Shown here piece by piece: positions 11,751 through 24,934 of a DNA stretch of 64,000 nucleotides. The notes below the pieces were generated by a model. The model saw only the letters and a program-made list of their open reading frames with translations, was not told where the DNA came from and searched no databases. Each line of letters opens with the position of its first letter. Position 1 is the first letter of the stretch. The translations under genes were made by a program, and so were the position numbers. The stretch is from Prinsepia uniflora (Eukaryota > Streptophyta > Magnoliopsida > Rosales > Rosaceae), in assembly GCA_032719365.1 (NCBI GenBank), contig CM064868.1, forward strand, positions 72,467,766 through 72,531,765, read 5' to 3'.

Positions 11751-12883
11751 TGTTAGGACCCGACCCTACTCTGTCAGGACCCGACTCTAGCAATAAGGGT
11801 CTCACATGATAGCTCGCCAAAAGAGTTCCATCACCATCCACTCCAAGCCTAACTCCAACCCGTCGGAGTTCCACAAGCAATGGTAGGTAAACCATATGTA
11901 AATCGTCAACTGAACTAACTGCCTTCCTGCACATACCGGATCACCAGTCAAATCATTTGAATCAATCTTTCTTTCAAAACTCCGTCGACCTCAAAACTTG
12001 AGTCAAACGGTCACCATGGGTCTCAAGCCTGAAAACCTCATTTTCACGTAAATCCATAACATAATCCATGACCAATGATTCGAGTATATAATTTTCATGA
12101 TTCCAAAATATTTAACTTAAATCAATTGTGAAAACATGTAAAACAGTTATGCATGCACTTCAGTATAAAATAACCAGTCCACTCACAATCAGTCCTTACT
12201 ATGCTAACGAACAGCCTAAACCTATCCCGAAGCCAAACATAGTCTTTGGGCCTGTCCAAATACATCGAAAGGTCACTAATTGGCCCTACTAGGTCTAACA
12301 TCAAACCCTATAGCACAACTGGCACGGGAAAGCGCCCCAAACACGCTTCCCGAGGCATCAAACTTCATTTTGACCTATCTCACGATCTTGGATCAACACG
12401 AAACCACCACCACTGGATTCGTATTGTCAAAGCGTTGAAAATGGTGCTGGTCCTACCTTAAAACTCGTGCCCATGTGCCTCCATGTGCGGGTTTATGCTG
12501 CTCTTTAAAAGTCAACGGGCAACTCTGCTAACGTCAGCATGACGTCATCTGATAAGGTCAAACTCTGACAAGCACCACGTGTCAGACTCTGATAGGTGCC
12601 ACGCATCAGGCTCTAACAGGTGCCACGTGTTAGCAGCTCACTAGTCCATGTCATTGATATGTCATCGACACGTGGCACCCTATGATTGGGCCACGTCACT
12701 AACATGTCAGTGCTGACTGTGCACTGACGTAGTCATCCCTAACCTCTTGACGGGTTCTATGTTTGGGTCGCCCAAACCCGCGAACCTGACCCGGTTGTAA
12801 CTCGTTCAATACTGACTCTTTTTCAAAATCGTTGCTACTTACAGGATCGTCTAGGTGTCTAGGTTGGATCTTTGGGTTCAAAT
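11751..12883 (-). mobile_element. Left part of a split minus-strand chromovirus 3' LTR
   Basis: Starts TGTTAGGACCCGACCC, and a second terminus-like copy TGTCAGGACCCGACTC starts 21 bp later (11772), so one LTR end may be nested in another or duplicated. The body has the group's CCAGTCCACTCACA word and a run of TGACACGTGGCA-like words also seen in the LTR at 22162-24929. It is cut at 12883 by the insertion 12884-43759 and resumes at 43765. Confidence 0.7.
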
Positions 12884-15676
12884 TGATAGGACCCGTCCCA
12901 ATCCTCCTGGATTGTCGTGAGACGTGCCTGCTCCCGTCTGACACCGCGTGTTAGACCAGGGATACACTCGTCACCCGCTCGGGGTCCATCAGAGTACACC
13001 AAGATCGGTGGTGGCATGTGATGCCTCGATCTCTGTTACAGCCCACATTCGATATCAACCTGAAGGGTATTAAAAATCATAAAAGCTGTGAGTGGACAAA
13101 AACAACAGTTTATAAAAACCATTTATATCGAAAAGACATTTATACCCTTCACGTAAAAGTATGCATGCATTATAAAACCAGTTATCAAACCATTTACTTT
13201 AATTAAATCATTACTCAATAAAACGGTTCGACAACCAAAACCAGTTCCTTCCTCAAATCATCATTAGGGCCTTAGCCCAAACTGTAAAATCAATCGCATG
13301 GGAACTCAGCCCAAAACTAATCTCCAAAATCATAAAACACGGGGTCTCAGCCTCACACCCCACCTCGGTGAAACATCATATACATATATATATATATATA
13401 ACCCATTCTCGGCATCTCATATGCCCAATCAAGAACCTGTCACGATATATCTACAGTATGCATACTGCTCAAGTCTCATCTCCGAGTCTACCCCTATGAT
13501 CTACGACGTCTGGGAGGACCTGTCTCCGGACCCTGTCCGAGACTATATCATATCTCTCACTCCTGGGCATGTGCTCCCTCTCGGAGTCACTCATCCCAGG
13601 CAGTGGATCGTGACACTCCAGGATCATCGACGTCTGGAGGAGACTATCATACAGGAGGGTATATACATATTCACATACTTTCTTTCAAATCATAGTTCAA
13701 CTGGGTCTCATACCCGAACATCTCAACAAAATTCCTCGAATTCGATTCAAATCCAAATCTCACAGGGACTCAGCCCAAATTCACATCTCAATAGGGTTTT
13801 AAACTCAAATTCTCATTTCATAAACCACAACTGGGACTCAAGCCCGATATCACAAATCAACTGGGCTTCAAGCCCGATACCACAATCAACTGGGCCTCAA
13901 GCCCAATACCATAAACCAATTGGGTCTCAAGCCCGATATCACAAATCAACTGGGCTTCGAGCCCAATACCACAATTAACTGGGACTCAAGCCCGATACCT
14001 TACACCAATTGGGTCTTAAACTCGGTACAACAAATCAACTGGGCTTCAAGCCCGTTATCATAACTCAATTGAGTCGCAAGCCCGATCATATAAGCCAAAT
14101 GGGCCTCCTGCCCGATATCTCATGAAATTAAATGGACTCTAAGTCTGATAGTTCCAATTCAAATGAGTCTCATGTCCGATTCCATATTTCCAAATCCAAA
14201 ACCAGTTCATCAAACCATCATTGAGATACGAGCACGTATAAGCATAGTATAAAATCACAAACCTCGAAATACGTGCAAATACGTACATACTAAATACCAT
14301 AATCAAATGCACTCATGGCATCTCAAATCAAGTTTATAAACACATATAAAACATTTATTCATGCATCGATTCATAAAACAAAGTCCACTCACAGACCGTC
14401 CAAGCTGTACCTCGATGCGCGTAACATGAGCCTATCTGGGCTAATCACCATCACCGGGACTCCCAAACCTGTCCAAATCATACTAGAGGGTTACTAACTA
14501 CCTCAATAACCTCTCATTAAAATCCCCTAATTTTCTGGGATTTTTACATATTTTAAATAGCCCCTAAACTTTCAGACACCCAAAACTACCCCGAAATGGT
14601 GTCCGATCGACTCGAAACTTGTCCCAAAATGTTTGTTACATCGAAAGGATGATTTCATATGTTGAACTCATCCCCAAATAGTGCCCCACGCGCCTCCACG
14701 CGCCGCTCAAAGGCCCTACGCATGAAGCCCACGCGCCGGGGAACAATCCTTCTTGTTCCTCGCGATCAGTCGGTCTAGACCGGTCCCCTGGTTAGCTGGT
14801 CCAGCTAAACCGGCTTGACCAGTTCAGGCCATTTTCTACCCCTTTTCAACCCCGTTTTCATCCCTTTCAATTCCAATCTCTTTGTCCCATTATTAGCAAC
14901 ATTTATAAGCGATCAAAACCTAGAAAACTAGCCTAGAACCGACCTGTTCAATTTGTCCTTAGAGGCCTAAATTTCCAGCCCTTTTCCCTAGGTTGCTCAA
15001 CCCCCAGCGTCCAAAACCACTCCTAAACAATCGTACTAACCCAAAAATCATCCCTCAATCAACAGACAACATCCTCAACTTCCAAAACTAGAAATTTGAA
15101 TTTTAAATACAAAAGGGGTTTCGAGTTTTACCTTGGTTTTGGGCTTCTTCCGCTGTCCACGACGGTTCTGCAGCCTCCATAGCCTCTCACAGTCCATTAC
15201 TCACTCTCTACCTCTCTCTCAAGCAGAATATGAAGAAGGGTGAGGGTTGGGGTGGTGGGTTTAGGCATGGGTTTTAGGTGTGGTTGATGAAACAGAAAAG
15301 AATGGGAGAGATGCATGTATGTGAGGGAATGGGCAATGGATGAGTGACACTTGTCACTCATCCATCTGGCCTGTTCAAAATATCTGGGCCTACTTAAGAC
15401 AAAAGTCTATCTGTCGCGTAAAACGTGCAATAGTACCTCGGAACTTCTGTGGCCCATATCTTTCCCGTCAAATGTCTGATTTCGACGTGCTGCCTGTCTG
15501 CGGACTCGTATCGACACAATCTACGTAACTGTCCTCGATCCTCATGCATTGGATTAGTCATATTAATCCTCAATCCCGCCTTGAACATCCGATAATCCTC
15601 AACTAATCAAGGATTAGTCATGTTAATCCTCGATTTAATCTTAATTAATCCCAAAACTTTAGGATGAGCCGTTATA
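12884..15676 (-). mobile_element. 3' LTR of the 12884-43759 element (2793 bp)
   Basis: Starts TGATAGGACCCGTCCC and ends GATGAGCCGTTATA, reverse-complement termini of the group with a final C-to-T change. It has the stem-loop at 12936-12956 (loop CGC, one mismatch), an AT microsatellite near 13382-13400, the palindromic 30-bp array at 13828-14180 and one U3-like motif near 15480-15530. The 226-codon ORF at 13298-13978 is made by the array. Confidence 0.85.
13828..14180. repeat. Minisatellite of about 30-bp palindromic units (in LTR)
   Basis: Around eleven units of the type CAACTGGGCTTCAAGCCCGA plus a TACCACAAT-like linker. GGGCTT and AAGCCC flank a single C, so each unit is a potential 6-bp hairpin. 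The same array is at 38938-39320 in the partner LTR. Confidence 0.8.
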
Positions 15677-17606
15677 AACTTCTCTCCTTAACGAATTTCT
15701 TCCTCGAAATTCAAACTAACCCAATTCCACAACTAAACCGTGGAAATCCAATCCTGCCTGTAATTTGGGGCACTCTCGTGTAAACGTACACGTCCAACAC
15801 AACTACAGTACCCGTCGGTACTCCTTGTCACTTGAACTCCCAAAGCTCCTACTCAACTCTCGAGAATCTACATGTAGGCTCGTAAGTCTCACTCGAGACA
15901 GAATGTCGGTGTCTCGCCTGTCACCCACTCTAACAGGTCAATTATACTAAGTTGTTGTCATTTGTCTTTTCAGCCTGATGGTTCTTTATATTCATCTAAC
16001 AACCTGAGTTTACCACTCTAACACTTTCCAACCTTGAGTCGTCAAATCGGCTTTTCAGCCTGACGACCCTTCTCATCCGATAACTGGAGCTGACAACCTA
16101 CTCGACATCCGATCAGACAATCCCCCTCTAGATCCTGCCGTCACAATGGCACAAATTCCTCCAACCGTGCCATGCTGATGAAATGAGATTCGTTCCATCG
16201 CTCAAAATGGCGGCATTTATTGGCCTCGGTACTCACATCAGCCAACATCCCCGTTTTCTATACTCAAACTGACTCTCCCTAGAGTCTCATCGCTATATAC
16301 TAATCCGAATCTGTCGGATACCAATTCAGTCCATTACCACAGAATGCCAGATTGGCTTCATAGTAAGCCAATCCCAACTATAACTATCGTGACCAGTAGG
16401 CAACTCCCGGCTCTACTGCGCTTTCGTTGCGCTACTCTGATCTCGACATGCTCTCGAGTCCCTACACCGTAACTCATGTCACTCTGTGACCTACGCTAAC
16501 ATCTTGACTCATCTCGAGTCCCAAACTATCACATCAGGTACTCTGTCGAAACACATTCGACATCTTACCCATCCTGGGTGTATCTGGACCCTATCGAATT
16601 CTTGTCTCAGTAGGGATAGTCACATGCATAATCACTAGGGCTCATCTGGCCCACATGGCACTGAGCTCTCGGCTCACATAGACACAAAACCCTCTCAATC
16701 CACACTGTTCGAGCACACAGTATTCGACGTCTAGTCATCCTCTCATCATGTCGGAACACATCCGATCATAAGCCTAGTGGAACTGTCACCATCAGACTAA
16801 TCCGATCACTGTACTCACCGTACAATCAACATCAGACCCTACCATATCGATCAGACGGGGTCAATCCCATTGTCCAACGTGCACTACCCATCAACGCACT
16901 TACATCATATCAATCATCAAGGCACTACCTGGCCTGCTCAAGGACTGCACTCTAGCAAAGTCCCATCACGTACTAATCCTTACTATCCTCAACGTCTTCT
17001 CAGAGTACTCGTGGTCACCTGACCAACTCTAGAGATAGACCAACCAACATCCATCATCTCGATCATCGTGATCGTCACCACACTACTCGATCCAGCTCAC
17101 CTCAATCCACCGTGGGCCCACAACCTCGGACACTCGCTCGTCACACTCGGTGACGTAAAATACCATCGGCACCTCAAGTCAATCAGATTTGACTCACAGC
17201 CTAGGGGTTCGGTTTTTATACCCTCTTTGGACCCTTTTACTGTCGTATCCTTCCTCATTGGCTCGCATAAGGAAAGTCTAAGATGATGACATCAAAGTTC
17301 ATTCGATGTCATCCTGCGGCACCAAGCACCACCTGCAAAAGCACGCACTTTTTTCCTCGTCTCAATCACAATTTTTCTTGATACCGAAGTTCCAACCATG
17401 TTGGAAGCATGTTCAATTTTTCCAATTACTGAGCTTACTCTCTACACAAACATTCTCGTGTCCCATAGGAAAACGGGTGCCAAGTCCACCTTGGACTCAC
17501 CCTGGTGATTCTATCTCAACAATCAGATTTCTCCTTAACCAAACTTATACCAAACTTAGGAAGTATAGTCGCCCGTCGTCGACCAAAACCATTTCCCACT
17601 GGACTC
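15677..17606 (-). mobile_element. PPT and hairpin-rich interior (first part) of the 12884-43759 element
   Basis: Directly right of the LTR, the minus strand reads AAGGAGAGAAG, a polypurine tract, preceded by an end-of-pol-like word (CGAGGAAGAAATTC). The rest is homologous to 7437-9390: for example the stems GACTCT/AGAGTC (16271-16286) and ATCCGA/TCGGAT (16303-16319) match those at 7955 and 7987 but have different loops. GTACC/GGTAC at 15808-15821 is another hairpin. No coding potential is seen. It is cut at 17606 by the Athila insertion and resumes at 35258. Confidence 0.75.
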
Positions 17607-18335
17607 TGATAGGGCCTCAAATAAGCATTATTTTATATTATTTTATACTCTTTATACTAGACTTTTAATATTAAAATATTAAATAAATTGATAAAATAAT
17701 TTATTTTGTGATTTTTTATGTTTAGATAAATAAAGTTTGTAATTTGAAGCATTTTGGCGAAAGAATCGTCTCGATCGGAATTATAACGAATAAATTATGG
17801 AAGAAATTCGGTGGAATAATTAATTTAAATTAATTAATTAATTAATTAATTCTGTTTCAGCCCAGTCCATCAAATCCCAGCGGCCTGGCCCAGAATTCGG
17901 CCTTCAGCCCAGCCAAGCCCAGCGGGCCAAGTGTGTGCAGCCCAATCCGGCCCAAATCAGATGGCCCAAGCGCGCATCTAACTGCCTCAGCCCAGAGACC
18001 ATCTTCGGCGCGCGTTCACCGACTCCCAGGGCTACCGTTCGGCGCGCATGTGCCGACTTCCCAATCCCTCTCCAGCGCGCGCCTGCCGAAGTCTTCAGCT
18101 TCTCTTCAGCATAGTCCTGCCGAGCTGCAGCTCTCCTCTTCAGCAGCCATCTGCCGAAATCCTGGTCCTCTTTTCCAGCAGATTCCACCCAATTTCCAGC
18201 CATTTTCCAACCCAATTTTGCAACTTTACAACTCAAACCACTTCTAAACATCATCACAAATCTTTATTACTCATCATTCCATTATTCCACATTTTTTATT
18301 GTATTTTTATATTATTTTTGGTAGCTTTCTCCACC

Positions 18336-18344
18336 TATAAATAG
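18336..18344 (+). promoter_or_regulatory. TATA box of the Athila 5' LTR
   Basis: TATAAATAG sits mid-LTR and is kept in the 3' LTR (34099-34107). It would place the start of R about 30 bp downstream. Confidence 0.7.
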
Positions 18345-19470
18345 GGTTTCAATTCATTTGTTGAAACACACTTTCTTTGAGGCACACATTTGAGCCTTCT
18401 TTGAGAGAAACTTTGGCAAAGTATCTCCAATACAAAGTTTAGAGTTTGAGCTCATATTTCCCAAGTTTATTTCCTCCATCTTCATAAGGTTCCGTCCGCT
18501 GTTGGAGAATCGTATGAATAACAATCCATTTTTTTCATCCACCTTGAAAGTGTAACAATTACTCTCCATTTACTCAAACTCTCATTTTTGTTATTGGTTT
18601 TGATTATAGTTCAATATATGTGAGTTTTTTCTTACTAATATTTGTAAGTGTTAAATGCAATCTCCATGTGTCTTACTTTATGAATTTTAGTTATTTTATA
18701 CATTTTAGTGCTTCATACTTCAATTCAATGTTAAATGTTTTATCCGTTGTCGGTGCATTTAAAGTAGAATTGAAGAGACTTAATGTTGATCACTATCGGC
18801 GCATTCAGTAAAAAAAAAGGTGAATCATATTGTAAGTGTTGTTCGATGTCGGTGCATTTATAGTATTAAAAAATGTATAAAGGTAATTAAGACGATTAAG
18901 GTAAAATTTCGTGATTGATTTAATATTTGCAATTATTAGAGTGTTGGTAAGATTCGTGCTTTAAGAATGTCACTTGTACATGAATTAGAGTAGAAGTAAA
19001 ATTAGTTTATCTATACTTTTACTTATTTACATAATCACAAACCTTTTCAAAACCCCCCACATTTTTATTCTTTATTCTTTTATTCTTTTTATTCTTTATT
19101 CTTTTATTCTTTTATTCTTTATTCTTTTATTCTTTTATTCTTTCATACTTTTAGTTTATTAGTCTTTGATTCTTTCATTTCTTTATTCTTTTATTCCTTT
19201 ACTCTTTAATTTATTGATTCTTTGATTAGTTAATTCTTTAATTCTTTTATTCTTTAATTCTCTATTCTTTTATTCTTTAAGTCATTAATTCTTTAAATTG
19301 TTAATTCTTTGATTATTTAATTCTTTTATTCATCTCCCACTAACACATTATTAATATCCCTAATTTCCCCAGTTAAGAACGATCCCTATTTATCAATACT
19401 ACATCTACACAAAAAGGGTTTAAATTGCATAACACTCGAATTACATGTTTAATTTAATGCGTAGTTTGGG

Positions 19471-22062
19471 TGACAGGACCCGCCCCGATCCTCTCTGGAA
19501 CCATATGGGGACGTGCCCTACTCCCGTCTGACACCCAATAATTCATACTAATTTTGACCTCAAAACCTCAAATGCATAAATAATCAAATTAAAGTCATAC
19601 AACAAATCCGAATTAAACAGATGTCAGACAAGGGATGAAATCCAAAATTACAAGTTTGCGAGCACGACTCTAAAGTAAACCTGCGGGTACACCACCCAAC
19701 AGGGGTTCAGGTACGCAGAAGTAGATCTATGCCTCAGCCTCAGGTTCCTCCTCTACCTCAGTATCACGACCTGGAGGGGTCACCAAAAACATTAAGGGTG
19801 AGTGGACCAAAACTCAAGTTTATAAAATCGTTTGATAAGTAAAACATATAATTTACCCCTCCTTTTTCCAAACATGCATGCAACATCATTTAAAATCATA
19901 AATAATATAATATGAATCATAAGGCATGTAATAAAACCATAACCATAATTTTAGCCACTGCACTATACACTCTAATCCGACATCCCTGATGTCTGACGTC
20001 CCTGACGTCCAATAAGGTCACAATCACAAGGCTACGCGTGCCACTCGGGTCTCAATTCCGAGTTCAATCCCCGAACCCTGTTCGGTTACAGCATCCCCGA
20101 TGCTTAGCGTCGTAGACGCTGGACGTTCTAGACGTCCGTGACCTCTCCGGGGTACCTCATCCGGAGGAGACAATATAATATGGAAGGATCTATACAGTGC
20201 AGTACCAAATACATTTTATTGATATCCACATGCAAACATATATGTATACATAGGTAAAATCTGAACCGATCGTTACGTTTCATTAAACGGGTCTCATGCC
20301 CAAATACCGTGAAACGTGCCATAACCGAAATCTCAATATCATCAAAACCATTTATAGATTCCAGCATGTGAACATATAAGTAAATCAGAAAACATTTAAG
20401 CATGCAAGGGTTTAATGAAAACGGGCCCACTCACTGTACGATTCCGCTGCGAATCTGCGCGTACGGACCTGTACCGAGATTATCGTACAATTCCTGTCAG
20501 TTCAATTCACACGTAAGGGTCACTACAAGTCCTTAATATTTATTCAAAAGAAATTTTAAAACAGAAGCCGGTTCGGGGAAACCGTCAACACGTTTCCCGA
20601 GGCAACCGACCATAACCGGACCCTTCAAATTATCTCAGATCAACATGGTTAATTCACCACAAATGTTCAGAATGATGAGAGGAATAAAAGTCATGTTGAT
20701 CGTGATCGGAGATAAGCCCCAACGCGCCCTCACGCGCCGCCTAAAGTGGCTGCGCGTGAAAGTCACGCGCCTGACACTGTAGCTACAGTGTCAGCACCTT
20801 CACCCGTTTGTCTGTAATTCGGGCCTGCCACCCGCGGCTTGACCCGGTTAATTACCCGTCAATTCCTACTTGATTTCAATCCAATTTGATCCTAACATGT
20901 TATTTAAACATCTAATTTAAGTTCTGAGTTATTAATTATCCAAAACCAATCCTCAAACGGCCCCTCGACCCGTGATCATCCAAACGGGTCAATCACCAGA
21001 ACTCACTGGTTTCAAACCCATTGTCCAATTAACTTCACATGAAGTATAACAGGATCAAAACGAACCAAAATGGACAATCAATTGTGTCTGAAAGTACCTG
21101 AAGGTCGTCGTCCCAAGCTCTGCGATTTCCCTGAAAACAGCAGTCACCGTCCCAGCTCAGCCGTGGCTGATGGCCTTCGATTTCGATGCGGTTGAGTTCC
21201 AAACACTCCCAGAAGACTAAACCAGGCCTTGGTTTGGTCCAACAGTCACCAGAAATCAAAACCCGATTTTCCCTCCAATTTTTCCAGAAATGGCTTCTCT
21301 GGTTTTCCTAACCCGTTCTCAGTTATTTCTGCATCAGAGTGATGCTCACTTATGTCCTAATCAGTTTTAAACAAATTCAAGCCGTCCCAGAGGCTCGTGG
21401 GTGTCCAATTTGTCCACTGAAATTTGTCCCCCGAAAGCTTCGAATTTTGATTAATCAATTTGATCGTGTAGCTGGAAGAATCAGACCACGTTTGATGCTT
21501 CAAAAAGGTTTAAACAATCAATACTTTCCAACCCACACTCACCAGTAAACAAATCGCACTCAGAGCCACCGCACATGGTGGTGCCGCCCATGACCCCCGC
21601 GGTTTGCTACAGTAACCAGGGCAAAAAGACCAAAATGCCAATGGTTCAAATAATTACCAAACTGCCCTTCACTTTCTAGACCCGTAACTCAGTCATACGA
21701 AGTCCGATTTCGGTGTGCCGCCTGTCTACGGACTCAGGACGTCGAGACCTACCTATCGGTCCTGGAGTCGTGTGAAAATTAATTGTTAAACGAAAAGTCA
21801 ACATTTTCGCCCTAACCGTCACAATTACGGTAATGCCCCTGGACTTCCGATAGTCATAACTTTTTCCCTGATCGTCCGAAATGGGCGTGCCACCTATCTA
21901 TGAACTCGTGACGTCCCGAACTACGTCACGGTCATTGGTCAAGGTCCATTTGACCCACCAATCAAAAAGTCAACAATTTGGCCATACCATTAACAAGGGT
22001 AAAAACGTCAATTGATACATTAAATTACAATATTAAAGTCCTCGAATGTCCGGGGTGTTACA
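19471..22062 (-). mobile_element. Solo LTR (2592 bp) inserted in the Athila 5' LTR
   Basis: In + coordinates it starts TGACAGGACCCGCCCC and ends GTCCGGGGTGTTACA. The perfect duplication TTGGG lies at 19466-19470 and 22063-22067. It belongs to the subfamily whose 5' end reads TGTAACACCCCGGACATT, the same as 22162-24929 but reversed. The stem GTCTGACA (19526-19533) / TGTCAGAC (19622-19629) has an 88-base loop. No ORF over 100 codons. Confidence 0.9.
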
Positions 22063-22080
22063 TTGGGCGTAGTCAATTTT

Positions 22081-22098
22081 TGGCGCCGTTGCCGGGGA
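22081..22098 (+). other. Primer-binding site of the Athila element (tRNA-Asp type)
   Basis: TGGCGCCGTTGCCGGGGA lies 5 bases after the LTR end CGTAGTCA. This is the PBS usual for Athila elements and fits the 3' end of tRNA-Asp. Confidence 0.85.
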
Positions 22099-22161
22099 GA
22101 TTAAAATCATTCTTAATGTGTATATAAATTGTTTATATATAAAATGCTCATAATTGTGAAT

Positions 22162-24929
22162 TGTAACACCCCGGACATTCGAGGATTTTAATATTGTAAA
22201 TTAATGTATGAATTGACGTTTTTACCCTTGTGAATGGTATGGCCAAATTGTTGAATTTTTGATTAGTGGGTCAAATGGACTTTGACCAGTGACCGTGACG
22301 TAGTTCGGGACGTCACGAGTTCATAGACAGGTGGCACGTCCAATTCGGACGATCAGGGAAAAAGCTATGACTATCGGAAGTTCAGGGGCATTACCGTAAT
22401 TTGGACGGTTGGGGCGAAAATGTGGACTTTTCGTTGGGCGACTAAGTTTCACATGACTCAAGGACCGTTAGGTAGATGACGACGTCCTGAGTCCGTAGAC
22501 AGGCGGCACGCCGAAATCGGACTTCGTACGAGGAAGTTATGGTCAGAAACGTGAAATCGGGAGGTTCGTGTCTCGGTTTTCGTGTCGAATATTTTATTCT
22601 GAAATTTCTGATTGGAGGACACCTGGTGAGTGACAAGTGTCACTCACCCATTGGCTGGATTGGATCAAGCTCCACTAAGCATTTAAATAAAATTAAAAAC
22701 CACTTTTGATCACAGCCCTTCATCTCAAAACCCTCAGATTTCATCTCAGCCATTGATCTCATTTCTGAGATTCAATCTGGGCCGTCCATCATTTCCCTCC
22801 ATTTCTATATATTTCCATACCCGACACCCACATGCTGCCATTTCGATCATCACACCTGCGTGCACCTGACCCTTTGCTTCAGGCGTGGCTGGATTGAGCT
22901 GGTGAGGGCTGAGGCACGGCGGTGAACGGCGGCAGGCGGTGGCGAGGTGAGCGGTTTTAACCCGAAACGGTTTCAAAAACTCAGGAATTGGTAACTCGAA
23001 TTCCAACGTTTGGTTTTGGTTTTTATTTACCCTAATCAACTCTAGGGACTGTTAGGAACATTTTGGGCTCGAGTTCGTGACAGGAGATAGCCTGAACGGA
23101 GGACAAACGGCAACGGGAGAACCAGCCCTGTTCATCGAGGTAAGCCCTCGATCCTATTTATGTTTTTCGATTTTGAGTCCATAGAACCCTTTCTGGGATT
23201 TAGACGAGCATCTAGGAAAAAACTAGGACTAAAACGGTTGAGTATTGAAGGAATGGTGACCAGGTCATGATCGCGGGTCTGATCGACCCGAGTTGCAGAA
23301 ATACGGGTCAACCCGTCTGAGGACAGAGGTGATGACGTGGCACCCTATCAGACTGTCAGGTGACGTGGACCAACCGTGAGCCGACACATGTCACATGTCA
23401 GTGCATAGTTAGCACTGACATGTCAGTGACGTGGCCCAGTCAGGGACTGCCACGTGTCACTGACATGTCAGTGACGTGGACCAGTGCCGTGCTGACACGT
23501 GGCACATGTCAGATCTGACACGTGGCCTGACAGATCAGTGAGGTGGACCAATCGGGTGTTGACACGTGGCACCTGTCAGAGTCTGACATGTCAGACCTGA
23601 CAGCTGTCAGATGACGTCAGCAGTGACGTCAGCAGGGACTGTTCCTGCGTTGACCGACGCGTTGACCGGCGCGTGGGGGCGCGTGTGAACAGTGTTTTTG
23701 GTGGGACCACCACCATTCTTTAGGTTTCGACGATCGGGATCCAATGTCGGTGGTTTCGGGTCGATCGGAGATCCTTAAGTTGGTCAAAATGAGATTTATT
23801 TCCTTGGGAATCGCGTTCGGAAGGCTTTTCCCGGCCGGTTTCAGCCTAGGATTTCATGGTGGAATGTTAGGGGTTTAAATTGACCTTTACGAATACTTTG
23901 TACTTGACAAGGACTGTACATTTGAACTAGGACGAGGGTATACGTTGGGTTCCTAGCAGGATTGTACTGTGAGTGGGCCCGATTTCGTTAAACCCTTGCA
24001 TGCTTAAATGTTTTCTGATTTACTTATATGTTCACATGCTGGAATAAATAAATGGTTTTGGTGATATTGAAATTTCGGTTATGGCACGTTTCACGGTATT
24101 TGGGCAGGAGACCCATTTGATGAAACGTAACGATCGGTTCGGATTTTACCTATGTATACATATATGTTTTGCATGTGGATATCAATAAAATGTATTTGGT
24201 ACTGCTCTGTATAGATCCTTCCGTATGATACTGTCTCCTCCGGATGAGGTACTCCGGAGTGGTCACGGATGTCTAGAACGTCTAGCGTCTATGACGCTAA
24301 GCATCGGGGATGCTGTAACCGAACAGGGTTCGGGGATTGAACTCGGAATTGAGACCCGAGTGGCACGCGTAGCCTTGTGATTGTGACCTTATTGGACGTC
24401 AGGGACGTCAGACATCGGGGATGTCGGGATTGGAGTGTATAGTGCAGCGGCTAAAATTATGTTTATGGTTTTATTACATGCCTTATGGTTCATATTATAT
24501 GATTGATGATTTTAAATAATGCTGCATGCATGTTTGGAAAACGGAGGGGTAAATTATATGTTTTACTTATCAAATGATTTTATAAACTTGAGTTTCGGTC
24601 CACTCACCCTTAATGTTTTGGTACCCCTCCAGGTCGTGCTAATGAGGTAGAGGAGGAACCTGAGGCTGAGGCATAGATCCACTTCTGCGTACCTGAACCC
24701 CTGTTGGGTGGTGTACCCGCAGGTTTATGTTAGAGTCGTGCTCGCAACTTGTAGTTTGGATTTCATCCCTTGTCTGACATCTGTTTATTTCGGATTTGAT
24801 GTAAAACTTTAATTTGGTTTTTATGCATTTGAACGTTTAAGGTTAAAATTGGAACATTATTTTGGGTGTCAGACGGGAGCAGGGCACGTCCCCATGTGGT
24901 CCCAAAGAGGATCGGGACAGGTCTTGTCA
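22162..24929 (+). mobile_element. Solo LTR (2768 bp) inserted in the Athila leader
   Basis: Starts TGTAACACCCCGGACATT and ends GGATCGGGACAGGTCTTGTCA. The perfect duplication TGAAT lies at 22157-22161 and 24930-24934. It has both U3-like motifs (near 22298-22350 and 22490-22530), a run of TGACACGTGGCA-like words (23330-23640), and the stem GTCTGACA (24772-24779) / TGTCAGAC (24867-24874) with an 87-base loop. With 19471-22062 it forms a long inverted repeat. Confidence 0.9.
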
Positions 24930-24934
24930 TGAAT

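Larger units (their letters stand above)
17607..22075 (+). mobile_element. Athila 5' LTR, interrupted at 19471-22062
   Basis: Runs 17607-19470 and finishes 22068-22075 (CGTAGTCA) after a solo LTR inserted with the duplication TTGGG; the unbroken length is about 1.87 kb. It contains a TATA box, a CT-rich SSR block ((T)ATTCTTT, about 19060-19330) and repeats of a GCTGTCGGTGCATTTA word. It is nearly identical to the 3' LTR, with scattered substitutions and small indels in the SSR. Confidence 0.9.

Noticed and set aside
13298..13978. 226-codon plus-strand ORF in the LTR
   Set aside because: It runs through the AT microsatellite and the 30-bp palindromic array; the peptide is just the array in translation and the partner LTR at 38068 has it broken.
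13828..14180. CRISPR-like array of repeats and spacers
   Set aside because: Units drift, spacers are also alike, no cas genes, and the host is a plant; it is an LTR minisatellite.
17933..18247. Ser/Pro-rich ORF, with a relative at 33685-34107
   Set aside because: Both lie in Athila LTRs upstream of the TATA box; similarity is due to the LTRs being copies, and no domain is seen.
17904..18257. 117-codon minus-strand ORF in the Athila LTR
   Set aside because: It is antisense shadow of the GC-rich U3 stretch and has no recognisable domain.
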